A DNA stretch of 64,000 nt, from assembly GCA_943326015.2 (NCBI GenBank), contig CALPRQ020000013.1, positions 21,493 to 85,492 on the forward strand, in the 5' to 3' direction. Within the stretch, counting starts at the first letter, position 1. Every line of letters begins with the position of its first letter. The translations under genes and the position numbers were made by a program. This stretch comes from Chitinophaga pinensis (GTDB lineage: Bacteria; Pseudomonadota; Gammaproteobacteria; Burkholderiales; Burkholderiaceae_C). This document shows, piece by piece, positions 56,152 through 64,000 of this stretch. The notes beneath the pieces were generated by a model that worked only from the letters and a program-made list of their open reading frames with translations, was not told the DNA's origin and made no database searches.

Positions 56152-57429
56152 TCAAATCAGACCGTCGAACAGCATCAGCTCGACCGTGCCGCCGACCGCC
56201 ACGTCGCCCTGATCGTGATCCAGCCTGATCAGGCAGTTGGCCTCGGCCATCGAGCGCAGCACGCCCGAGCCCTGGCTGCCGGTGCTGCGCACCTGCAGGC
56301 GGCCGTCGGTACCGCGGCTCGCGATGCCGCGCTGGAATTCGGTCCGGCCCGGCTTCTTGCGCATCGGCTCCAGGCTGTGCGCCGGCACCCGCAGCGGCTC
56401 GCTGTCGGTCGCGCCCATCAGGCGCAGCAGGGCGGGGCGCACGAAGGCCAGGAAGGTCACCATGACCGCGACCGGATTGCCGGGCAGGCCGAACAGCAGC
56501 GCACTATGCGTGTCCTGCGGCAGCCGGCCGACCGCCATCGGGCGGCCCGGACGCATCGCGATGCGCCAGAAGGCCATGTCGCCGAGCTGCTTCATGATCG
56601 CCTTGGTGTGGTCGGCCTCGCCGACGCTGACGCCGCCGCTGGTGATGACCACATCGGCTTGCGCTCCCGCGCGCCGGAACGCCGCCTCCAGGCTGGCCGG
56701 ATCGTCCCGTACCGCGCCCAGGTCGAGCAACTCCACGCCGAGCCGGCTCAGCAGGCCGAACAGGGTGTAGCGGTTGCTGTCGTAGACCGCGCCCTCGCGC
56801 GCCGGCTCACCCAGGCTCAGGATCTCGTTGCCGGTCGAGAAAAAGGCCACCTTGACGCGGCGCCGCACCGTGACTGTCGCCAGCCCCAGGCTGGCGATCA
56901 GGCCGAGCGCGGCCGGACCCAGCCGGGTGCCGGCGTTCAGCGCGGGCTGGCCGGCCATCAGGTCCTCGCCCAGCAGGCGGCGGTTGTCGCCGGCGCGCAG
57001 GCTGTCGGCCGCCAGCGTCACCTGATCGCCTGCTACCTGGGTCAGCTCGACCGGCACCACGCTGTCCAGCCCGGCCGGCATCACCGCCCCGGTCATGATC
57101 TTGACGCATTCGCCCGCAGCTACCTCGCCCTGCCAGGCCGCGCCCGCGTAGGCCGTGCCGATCACGCGCAGCGTCAGCGCCTGGCCGGACTGCAGCTGCG
57201 AGCCGACGAAGGCGTAGCCGTCCATCGCCGAGTTGTCGTGCGGCGGCACGCTGATTGGTGAGATCAGGTCGGCGACCAGCACCCGTCCGAGCGCGTCGAA
57301 CACGCCGACCGTCTCGGTTTCGCGCAGCGGCTCGACCAGCCGGGCCAGAAATTCGCTGACCGCATCGGCACGCAGCGCAGCGGGGTCATAGCCCTGCAGT
57401 TCGGAGGCGATCTGTTCGATTGTCTTCAT
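56152..57429 (-). CDS. moeA: Molybdopterin molybdenumtransferase MoeA
   Basis: A 425-residue enzyme that inserts molybdate into adenylylated molybdopterin. The N-terminal domain (VPPHDNSAMDGYAFV), the MoCF-binding domain (VAFFSTGNEIL, ITSGGVSVGEADHTK, AFWRIAMRPGRPM, GLPGNPVAVMVTF) and the C-terminal barrel are all present. It is the third gene of moaA-mobA-moeA, 13 bases after mobA. Confidence 0.94.
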   Translation of the reverse strand: MKTIEQIASELQGYDPAALRADAVSEFLARLVEPLRETETVGVFDALGRVLVADLISPISVPPHDNSAMDGYAFVGSQLQSGQALTLRVIGTAYAGAAWQGEVAAGECVKIMTGAVMPAGLDSVVPVELTQVAGDQVTLAADSLRAGDNRRLLGEDLMAGQPALNAGTRLGPAALGLIASLGLATVTVRRRVKVAFFSTGNEILSLGEPAREGAVYDSNRYTLFGLLSRLGVELLDLGAVRDDPASLEAAFRRAGAQADVVITSGGVSVGEADHTKAIMKQLGDMAFWRIAMRPGRPMAVGRLPQDTHSALLFGLPGNPVAVMVTFLAFVRPALLRLMGATDSEPLRVPAHSLEPMRKKPGRTEFQRGIASRGTDGRLQVRSTGSQGSGVLRSMAEANCLIRLDHDQGDVAVGGTVELMLFDGLI

Positions 57430-57442
57430 CTTGATATTGGGG

Positions 57443-58066
57443 TCAGAGACCGATTTCGAGCGCCTGCAGTTCGGCCAGGGTGTTGGCGTTGAAGAAGGCG
57501 CGTGGGTCGTCGTCGGGCAAGTCGAAGGCGACCGTCACATGGTGCTGCGACCGGATCCAGTCGTCGATCTTGCGTCCGCCACCCTGCAGGTAGGCGCGCA
57601 GGCTGGCAGCCAGTTCGCGCCTGAGCAGGCAGAACACCGGCTGGCGGCGCAGCCGCCCCGCCTCGTCGCGGCCCAGCGCCAGCGCGAGGTCGGCACCCTC
57701 GCGTTCGGCTGCCTGTGCCAGCCGCTCCAGCAGGTCGAGCGGAAACAGCGGCGAGTCGCAGGGCACGGTCAGCAGCCAGGGGCTGTCGGCCTGTTCGAGC
57801 CCGGCCAGAAAGCCGGCCAGCGGACCGGGGAAGTCGGGCAGGGCGTCGGGCCAGACCGGCCAGCCCAGCGCCTGGTAGCTATCGAGGTTGCGGTTGGCGT
57901 TGACCAGGCAGCCGGCCAATCGACCGCCCTGCTGGCGCCGCAACCGGTCCAGCGCGTGCGCTGCCAGGGTGCGACCGCCCAGCAGCTGCAGTCCCTTGTC
58001 GACCCCGCCCATGCGCGAGCCCCTGCCGCCGGCCAGCAACAGCGCATCCACCTGTCTGATTTTCAA
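57443..58066 (-). CDS. mobA: Molybdenum cofactor guanylyltransferase MobA
   Basis: A 207-residue nucleotidyltransferase adding GMP to molybdenum cofactor. The N-terminus ALLLAGGRGSRMGGVDKGL and VPCDSPLFP are diagnostic. The start is TTG at 58066: GGAGG lies six bases upstream, inside the last codons of moaA. It makes the bis-MGD form used by DMSO-reductase-family enzymes. Gene order moaA-mobA-moeA shows co-expression. Confidence 0.92.
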   Translation of the reverse strand: MKIRQVDALLLAGGRGSRMGGVDKGLQLLGGRTLAAHALDRLRRQQGGRLAGCLVNANRNLDSYQALGWPVWPDALPDFPGPLAGFLAGLEQADSPWLLTVPCDSPLFPLDLLERLAQAAEREGADLALALGRDEAGRLRRQPVFCLLRRELAASLRAYLQGGGRKIDDWIRSQHHVTVAFDLPDDDPRAFFNANTLAELQALEIGL

Positions 58067-58068
58067 GC

Positions 58069-59226
58069 TCAGCCTCCGATATAGCTCATCTCGATCCGGC
58101 GTGTTGCCGCACCGGCCTCGGCCGGCAGGGCGGCGCGCAGCTCGGAATAGCGGTCGGTCCGCCCCTGCCAGATCGCCGCCAGCGCCGAGGCAATCTCGGC
58201 GTCGCTGGCGCGGCCCGTGTCGTGGCTCATGTTGCCGCGCAGCAGCTCGCGCAGATCGTAGCCCTGGCCGGCGAACAGGCACAGGTAGAGCCGGCCTTCC
58301 ATCGACAGTCGGGCCCGGTTGCAGTCGCCGCAGAAGGCCTGGGTCACGCTGCTGATGACGCCGATCTCGCCCTGTGACGGGTCATGAAGGCCGTCGGCAC
58401 CGGCGTAGCCCCAGCGCTCGGCGGTCTCGCCCATGGCGCTGGGGTCGAGCTGCACCAGCGGCAGTTCGCTGCGGATGCGCTCGATCACCTGGGCACTGGG
58501 CAGCACCTCGTCCATGCGCCAGCCGTTGGTCGCGCCCACGTCCATGTACTCGATGAAGCGCAGCGTCACGCCGCTGCCGCGGAAATGGCGCGCCAGCGGC
58601 AGGATCTCGTGGTCATTGCAGCCGCGCTTGACCACCATGTTGACCTTGATCGGACCCAGTCCGACCGCTTGTGCCGCCTCCAGCCCGGCGAGCACGTCGC
58701 GCACCGGAAAATCGACATCGTTCATGCGCCGGAAGATGGCGTCATCGAACGCGTCCAGGCTCACGGTCACGCGCTGCAGGCCGGCGTCCTTGAGCGCGCG
58801 CGCCTTGCGTGCCAGCAGGCTGCCGTTGGTCGTCAGCGTCAGGTCCAGCGGCTGGCCGTCCGGGGTGCGCAGCGCGGCGAGCTGCTCGACCAGCTGTTCC
58901 AGCCCCTTGCGCAGCAGCGGTTCGCCGCCGGTCAGGCGGATCTTGCGTACCCCGTGGGCGACGAAGATCCGTGCCAGACGGGTGATTTCCTCGAAGCTCA
59001 ACAGCGCGCTGTGCGGCAGATAGGCATGCTGCTGGTCGAAGATCTCCTTGGGCATGCAGTAATTGCAGCGGAAGTTGCAGCGGTCGGTCACGCTGATGCG
59101 CAGGTCGCGCAACGGCCGGCCCAGGCCGTCGAGCAGTTGACCGCTGGCGGGAATGGCCTCAAGGGGGCGGGGGGGCGCGAGCACCGGGCTGCGCAGGTCG
59201 ACCAGGGGAATCACGCGTTCTGCCAT
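58069..59226 (-). CDS. moaA: GTP 3',8-cyclase MoaA
   Basis: A 385-residue radical-SAM enzyme starting molybdopterin synthesis from GTP. The SAM cluster motif CNFRCNYC, the GGEPLLRK motif, the second cluster CGDCNRARL with CLF, and the C-terminal double glycine (YIGG) needed for activity are present. The first 30 residues, rich in Pro and Leu, are longer than in E. coli. Its end provides the ribosome binding site for mobA. Confidence 0.95.
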   Translation of the reverse strand: MAERVIPLVDLRSPVLAPPRPLEAIPASGQLLDGLGRPLRDLRISVTDRCNFRCNYCMPKEIFDQQHAYLPHSALLSFEEITRLARIFVAHGVRKIRLTGGEPLLRKGLEQLVEQLAALRTPDGQPLDLTLTTNGSLLARKARALKDAGLQRVTVSLDAFDDAIFRRMNDVDFPVRDVLAGLEAAQAVGLGPIKVNMVVKRGCNDHEILPLARHFRGSGVTLRFIEYMDVGATNGWRMDEVLPSAQVIERIRSELPLVQLDPSAMGETAERWGYAGADGLHDPSQGEIGVISSVTQAFCGDCNRARLSMEGRLYLCLFAGQGYDLRELLRGNMSHDTGRASDAEIASALAAIWQGRTDRYSELRAALPAEAGAATRRIEMSYIGG

Positions 59227-59360
59227 GGACCCGAGATTACACCAAGGCGCCGCTGGCCGGCATCCGCCGTAAGGAGCGGGTAGGATGCGCCGCTAAAATG
59301 GATACGATCAGCGCGCGCCGCGTGCCCAGATCCCATCAATTTAATACTACTGAGACACAG

Positions 59361-59897
59361 ATGTCCCTCGACCACGTCACCCCCGGCAGCAAGCTGCCCG
59401 AAGCGTTCAACGTCATCATCGAGATCCCGATGAACGGCGACCCGATCAAGTACGAAGTCGACAAGGAATCCGGCTGCGTCTTCGTCGACCGCTTCATGAA
59501 CACCGCGATGCACTACCCGACCAACTACGGTTACGTGCCCAAGACCATCGCTGGTGACGGCGACCCGGTCGACGTGCTGGTCATCACCCCGGTGCCGCTG
59601 CCCCCGGGCGTGGTCGTGCCTTGCCGCGCGCTCGGCATCCTGAAGATGGAAGACGAAGGCGGCGTCGACGGTAAGGTCATCGCCGTGCCGACCGCCAAGA
59701 TCCTGCCGCTGTACGCCAAGATCGAGTCGCTGGAAGACCTGGCCGAGATCCAGTTGGCCCAGATCAAGCATTTCTTCGAGCACTACAAGGACCTCGACGC
59801 CGGCAAGTGGGTCAAGGTGCTGGGCTGGGAAGGCAAGGACGCCGCCCACCAGGAAATCACCGACGGCATCGCTGCCTACAACCAGGCCCAGGCCTGA
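59361..59897 (+). CDS. ppa: Inorganic pyrophosphatase
   Basis: A 178-residue type I soluble pyrophosphatase that splits PPi into phosphate. Signature residues are in [41 protein letters not shown] (metal-binding aspartates) and [16 protein letters not shown]. The ATG at 59361 gives the family N-terminus; the frame continues to 59298 without support. Moderate codon bias suggests good expression. It supplies phosphate from biosynthesis. Confidence 0.97.
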   Translation: MSLDHVTPGSKLPEAFNVIIEIPMNGDPIKYEVDKESGCVFVDRFMNTAMHYPTNYGYVPKTIAGDGDPVDVLVITPVPLPPGVVVPCRALGILKMEDEGGVDGKVIAVPTAKILPLYAKIESLEDLAEIQLAQIKHFFEHYKDLDAGKWVKVLGWEGKDAAHQEITDGIAAYNQAQA

Positions 59898-59940
59898 TGC
59901 GGCGTCGGCTGGCCTGATCCGGGCCGGTCGCTGACAGCCA

Positions 59941-59990
59941 ACCCCCTGCGGTCCCGCGCTCATGCGCCGGGCTTCAGGGGGTCTTTTTTT
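59941..59990 (+). terminator. Rho-independent terminator of ppa
   Basis: ACCCCCTG (59941-59948) and CAGGGGGT (59975-59982) pair perfectly; the intervening bases hold a GC-rich loop. A T-rich run (59982-59990) follows. Confidence 0.88.
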
Positions 59991-60248
59991 GGGCAGGGCG
60001 ATAGAACGCTATCATGTCCCGCATGGCGATCCGCGGCCTCTGGAAATCTTGGTTTGACAACGGGCCGGTGCGACTGAACCGATCCCCCGATAGCAAAGCT
60101 CGGATTTTTTCGGATCGTGTGTCTTCAACCCTGATCGGACTAGGCTACTGCCCCAATCGTCAGTCACCACGCCTCACCGCATGTCCATGAGGGATGACCA
60201 CGTCGATGGTCTTAGCATGGTCAAGCCCGATTTCTGCCTGTATTCCAC
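59991..60248. other. Leader region before the DUF4347 adhesin gene
   Basis: No gene is seen. TTGACA (60054-60059) could be a -35, but no good -10 follows at 16-18 bases. A/T-rich sequence at 60101-60111 (a run of six T) breaks otherwise GC-rich DNA. No clear ribosome binding site precedes the ATG at 60249. Confidence 0.5.
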
Positions 60249-63200
60249 ATGAGCATGACAAGCAACGCAATGAACTCCCAGAACGCCAGTGTCGACCCCC
60301 TTATCAATGTCAGCCGCAAGGAGGTTGCCTTCGTCGATCCGTCGATCGGCGACTGGCGGGCCTTGGTCGCTGCGTTGCGCCCGGGGGTCGAGGTCGTGGT
60401 GCTGGATCCGCAGCAGGATGGCCTGGAGCAGATCGCCAACTGGGCTGCAAGCCACAGTGGCTACGATGCCTTGCACTTGCTCAGCCACGGCAACAGCGGC
60501 GCGATCCAGCTAGGCAGCTTCACGCTTGATCGCGAGTCTCTCGGTGCGCACCAAGGCCTGCTTGAAGCCATAGGCGGCGCGCTGACCGAAAACGCAGACA
60601 TCCTGGTCTATGGCTGCAACGTGGCCGACGGTGCGGCGGGCCTGGAGCTGATTGGCACGCTGGCCCAGCTCACTGGCGCCGACGTGGCGGCATCGACCGA
60701 TGTCACGGGCAGCTCGGGCGACTGGGTACTTGAATCCGCGCAGGGTGTGGTCGAAACCAGCAGCGTCGTCGATCCCGTGCTGGCCACCGCGTTCTCGGGC
60801 GACCTGCTGATCCAGAACAGCACGGCCCACACCTATTCCACCAACACCTGGGCCTGGAGCCAACTGGCGGCCGACAGCACTGGCGTGCCCTACATGATCC
60901 ACAAGCTGGATGGCACCTCGTTTGAGATCGAGAAGTGGAACGGCAGCGCCTGGACCACTGTCAGCACCATAACCACCGGCATGACCGGGAATACGAGCTT
61001 TTCGGATGACTTGGACATCGCGATTGATGCCAATAACGGCATCCATGTGCTGTACCGCCCGTCGAATGGTGACTCGCTAACCGGCCCTCGCGGCGTGGCC
61101 TACGGCTACTACAACGGAACTAGTTGGGCGTTCTCCTGGATCGAGAACGCCAGTCATCCTAGTGGCTGGCGCAACTTCGACGACCCCAAGCTGACCCTCG
61201 ATGCCAGCGGCAAGCCGCATGTCATCTACCGCTACTCCGACGAGAACGGTAACAATTACGTGCGCCATGCCAGCAAGGTTACAGGCTCGTGGGTCATAGA
61301 AAACATCATCCAGACCAATGGCAGCATAGACGAGTTGTTCACACGTGACGTCAAGGTAGCGTCGAACGGCGACCTCTACGTGTTCTACGGCAAGGAGGAC
61401 AACCAGAACAGCTATGGTAGCAACCTCTATTACAAGGTCAAGTCCGCCAGCACGGGCACCTGGTCCGATCCGGTCAAGCTGGTCGACAGCACTGGCGACC
61501 AGAAGTACTACCGCTACTCGGTCACCATGGACGCGAACGATGCGATCCATGTGCTGTACAGCTATTACACCGTCAGCAGTGGGGTGCTGACCGCGAAGGG
61601 GTCCTATTACAAGACTGACGCCTCGGGCAGTTGGGTCACGAGCACGGTGCCCGAGATCCACGAGGGCTGGAAGGATACTCCGTTCAAGATGTTCGCCCAA
61701 GGTGGTGACGTCTATGCGATCTTCAGCTCCTCGCCGCCAAGCGGGACCGGTCTCGAGCGGAAATACCTCAAGCTCGCAAGCGGCAGCAGCACCTGGGAGA
61801 TGAGCAACCCGCTCACGCCCCCGGCCGGCGCCGTCGACGACCTCTACGTCAGTCCCGATGGCAAGCTGACCTTGGTGACCGAAGACAGTGGTTTGCGCAA
61901 TATCTACACTGAGACCGGCGACAATCTTGATTACTTCTTGCCATCGAACGCGGTGCCGACCCTGAGCACGATCAGCACGGTCAGCGGCGCGACCGAGGAC
62001 ACCGAGCAGGAAATCTCCTTCAGCGGGTTGCAGGCACTGGCCAACGAAGCGGACAGCGACGGCAACGTCACGGCTTTCGTCGTCAAGGCGATCAGCAGTG
62101 GCACGCTCAAGATCGGCGCTTCGGCCGCCACCGCCACGGCCTGGGTGGCCGGCAGCAACGCGACGATAGACGCGACGCACAATGCCTACTGGACCCCGGC
62201 AGCCAATGCCAATGGCAGCGCCCTCAATGCCTTCACGGTGGTAGCCAAGGACAACGGCGGGGCGGAATCGGCCACGCCGGTCCAGCTGAAGGTGGACGTG
62301 GCCGCGGTCAACGATGCGCCGACGCTCGGCGACACCGCCAGCCTGACCGCGATCGACGAGGACGTGGTCAGCAGCGACGTGGAAGATGTTTCCGACACGG
62401 CAGGCAATCCTCCGCCCAACTGGGGCGATGACATCGGCAGCGCTGGCTTGCTCACCTTGTCCGGCTTCGCCGATGCCGATGGGGACATTCCTGTCGGTAT
62501 CGCGATCAGCGCCGACGCCTCGAATCCGCTCACCCAGGGCAGGTGGCAGTATTCCAACGACCTCTATGCCCAGTACTGGCATGACATCGGTCCGGTCAGC
62601 GCCTCGGCAGCCCTGTTGCTGCCGACGGGCACCACGACCACTTACCTGCGCTTCGTCCCCGTTGCCAATTTCAATGGCAAGCCGGGCGGGCTGACGGTGC
62701 ATGCCGTGGACAACTCGGCGGCGGGTGCCGCCCTGAGCTTCACCACTTGGGACGGCAGCACGGAGGATCGACATACTTTTGACACCTCCAGCGACGGTAC
62801 GGATTCGCCTGTTTCATCTACGGGGGTCGAGTGGGGCGTGACGGTCAACTCGGTCAACGACCATCCGGTCATCAGCGGCTTGTCCAGCACGGATAACCAG
62901 ACCGTGTCGGCCACTGGGGCAGCGGTGCTGATCGACCAGGGCGCTGCCGCCAGCAGCGCGGACGTCGACAACCCCGACTTCAACGGGGGGACTTTGACCG
63001 TGGCCATCGCTTCCGGGCGACAGACCGGTGACCTGCTGGGCGTGCAGACCGACGGCACGGTTTCGCTGTCCAGCGGCACCACGGTTGGCAGCTCCGTCAG
63101 CGTCAATGGCACCGCCATCGGCACGATTGCTGCTTCTGGCACCGGTACTGGCAGCGACAGCCTGATCATCACTCTCAACAGCCTGGCCACTCCTGCGCTC

Positions 63201-64000
63201 GTCAGCAAGTTGCTGCAGCACATCACCTTCGATGCCACGGGAACGGCGGGTGACCGGGTGGTGAATGTGGTGCTCAACGACGGGACCGACAGCTCCCAGG
63301 TCGCCGCCACGACCATCAGCGTCACGACCAACCCGGTGGTCACGATCAGCGGCGCCACCACGGTCAAGGCCGGCGATACGCCGACCATCACCTTCTCCTT
63401 CAGCGAAGACCCGGGCAGCAGTTTCAGCTGGGACGGCAGCAGCGGCGACGTGAGTGTTTCGGGCGGTACCTTGGGCGCAATCAGCGGCACGGGCCTGACG
63501 CGCACGGCGGTCTTCACGCCGACGGACGGCACGCAGAGCCTTGCGGCTTCCATTGCCGTGGCAGCCAATACCTTTACCAACGCCAGCAGCCAGGACAATC
63601 TGGCCAGCAACACGTTTGCCATCACAGGCGACACGCTGGCGCCGACGCTGGCGATCAGCAGCAGCGTGGCGGCGGTCAAGGCGGGCGAGACGGCGACCAT
63701 CACGTTCACGTTCAGCGAGGACCCGGGCAGCAGCTTTGTCTGGGACGGCAGCAGCGGCGACGTGGTCGTGAGCGGTGGCACGCTGGGGGCGATCAGCGGC
63801 ACGGGCCTGACGCGCACGGCGATCTTCACGCCGACTTCCGGCCTGGCTTCGGGTGCGGCCGGCATCACTGTCGCGAGTGGCGCCTACACCGATGCGGCTG
63901 GCAACGGCGGCGGCGCGGGCAGCACGCCGTCGATCAGCATCGACACGCTGGCGCCGACGCTGGCGATCAGCAGCAGCGTGGCGGCGCTCAAGGCGGGCGA
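60249..64000 (+). CDS. Giant DUF4347/cadherin-like repeat adhesin, 5' part
   Basis: An open frame of at least 1250 residues continues beyond the window. Residues about 20-175 match DUF4347 (VVVLDPQQDGLEQIANW, LHLLSHGNSGAIQLG, ILVYGCNVADGAAG), the N-terminal module of very large surface proteins. About 190-555 look like a beta-propeller of Asp-box type repeats (IAIDANNGIHVLY, VTMDANDAIHVLYSYY). Cadherin/VCBS-like domains follow (AVNDAPTLG, SVNDHPVISG). From about 1030, Ig-like repeats of 104 residues recur almost identically. There is no signal peptide, so type I secretion with a distal C-terminal signal is expected. Starts at 60255 and 60270 are also possible. Confidence 0.85.
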   Translation, partial: MSMTSNAMNSQNASVDPLINVSRKEVAFVDPSIGDWRALVAALRPGVEVVVLDPQQDGLEQIANWAASHSGYDALHLLSHGNSGAIQLGSFTLDRESLGAHQGLLEAIGGALTENADILVYGCNVADGAAGLELIGTLAQLTGADVAASTDVTGSSGDWVLESAQGVVETSSVVDPVLATAFSGDLLIQNSTAHTYSTNTWAWSQLAADSTGVPYMIHKLDGTSFEIEKWNGSAWTTVSTITTGMTGNTSFSDDLDIAIDANNGIHVLYRPSNGDSLTGPRGVAYGYYNGTSWAFSWIENASHPSGWRNFDDPKLTLDASGKPHVIYRYSDENGNNYVRHASKVTGSWVIENIIQTNGSIDELFTRDVKVASNGDLYVFYGKEDNQNSYGSNLYYKVKSASTGTWSDPVKLVDSTGDQKYYRYSVTMDANDAIHVLYSYYTVSSGVLTAKGSYYKTDASGSWVTSTVPEIHEGWKDTPFKMFAQGGDVYAIFSSSPPSGTGLERKYLKLASGSSTWEMSNPLTPPAGAVDDLYVSPDGKLTLVTEDSGLRNIYTETGDNLDYFLPSNAVPTLSTISTVSGATEDTEQEISFSGLQALANEADSDGNVTAFVVKAISSGTLKIGASAATATAWVAGSNATIDATHNAYWTPAANANGSALNAFTVVAKDNGGAESATPVQLKVDVAAVNDAPTLGDTASLTAIDEDVVSSDVEDVSDTAGNPPPNWGDDIGSAGLLTLSGFADADGDIPVGIAISADASNPLTQGRWQYSNDLYAQYWHDIGPVSASAALLLPTGTTTTYLRFVPVANFNGKPGGLTVHAVDNSAAGAALSFTTWDGSTEDRHTFDTSSDGTDSPVSSTGVEWGVTVNSVNDHPVISGLSSTDNQTVSATGAAVLIDQGAAASSADVDNPDFNGGTLTVAIASGRQTGDLLGVQTDGTVSLSSGTTVGSSVSVNGTAIGTIAASGTGTGSDSLIITLNSLATPALVSKLLQHITFDATGTAGDRVVNVVLNDGTDSSQVAATTISVTTNPVVTISGATTVKAGDTPTITFSFSEDPGSSFSWDGSSGDVSVSGGTLGAISGTGLTRTAVFTPTDGTQSLAASIAVAANTFTNASSQDNLASNTFAITGDTLAPTLAISSSVAAVKAGETATITFTFSEDPGSSFVWDGSSGDVVVSGGTLGAISGTGLTRTAIFTPTSGLASGAAGITVASGAYTDAAGNGGGAGSTPSISIDTLAPTLAISSSVAALKAG
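63358..64000 (+). repeat. Near-identical 312-bp tandem repeats in the adhesin gene
   Basis: The segment from GACACGCTGGCGCCGACG at 63630 reappears at 63942, exactly 312 bases (104 codons) later, with one difference in the visible 59 bases. GACCCGGGCAGCAG at 63408 recurs at 63720, also 312 bases on. The repeat unit encodes an Ig-like domain with TITFTFSEDPGSSF and GLTRTA-FTPT motifs. The array continues beyond the window. Confidence 0.9.

Noticed and set aside
62642..63868. Minus-strand frame of 408 codons within the adhesin
   Set aside because: It is the complement of a Thr/Ser/Gly repeat region and repeats with it; no start signal is seen.

Overview
The window looks like chromosome from a GC-rich betaproteobacterium, order Burkholderiales and probably Comamonadaceae-like. 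The evidence is gene order (pyrG-kdsA-eno-ftsB; ffs/dnaX-ebfC-recR; ppk-sixA; pstSCAB-phoU-phoB-phoR with a divergent ppx), the Burkholderiales-type 16-strand porin, and very high G/C at third codon positions. The genus cannot be fixed from the sequence alone. No tRNA, rRNA operon, insertion sequence, prophage or CRISPR array was seen.

Layout. 1-4.1 kb: an OlsB-like acyltransferase, polyphosphate kinase ppk, phosphohistidine phosphatase sixA and a small ribbon-helix-helix-like protein. 4.2-12.4 kb: a tightly overlapping run (MaoC-like/Pta fusion, ackA, DUF3141 PhaC-like protein, CoA-transferase, fabI-like reductase, small unknown) that looks like one acyl-CoA/acyl-phosphate unit. 12.6-13.7 kb: porin. 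14.1-22.3 kb: ppx opposite pstSCAB-phoU-phoB-phoR. 22.3-26.2 kb, minus strand: membrane glycosyltransferase, zinc-independent L31, rho, trxA. 26.2-33.5 kb: accessory genes (azlCD, a ferredoxin broken by an amber codon, an MgtE-N/CorA-type transporter, secreted phosphoesterase, Spy-like protein, dienelactone hydrolase, DHH phosphoesterase). 33.6-36.7 kb: 4.5S RNA, dnaX, ebfC, recR. 36.8-46 kb: mltD, gloB, DUF455, gamma-carbonic anhydrase, hslO, and ftsB-eno-kdsA-pyrG. 46-60 kb: coaBC, tungstate transporter tupBCA, rdgC, amiC, tsaE, queG, a NYN-like protein, a methyltransferase, rnhA, moeA-mobA-moaA, ppa. 60.2-64 kb: the 5' part of a giant DUF4347 repeat adhesin that runs off the window.

How it fits together. 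Phosphate is the main theme. PhoB-type boxes (TGTCA-like repeats with 11-bp period) lie upstream of pstS and ppk, and a weaker one precedes the OlsB-like gene. This suggests that phosphate uptake, polyphosphate metabolism and possibly phosphate-free ornithine lipids respond together. A second theme is molybdenum/tungsten: tupBCA lies about 7 kb from the moeA-mobA-moaA cofactor genes.

Most genes are ordinary housekeeping genes. The features most worth a second look are: the MaoC/Pta operon, whose hotdog domain lacks the usual Asp/His pair; the A9 slippage site plus hairpin in dnaX; a self-regulation candidate at the ribbon-helix-helix gene; the amber-interrupted ferredoxin; the CorA-like transporter with GMS in place of GMN; paired DnaA boxes beside trxA; and near-identical 312-bp repeats in the adhesin.
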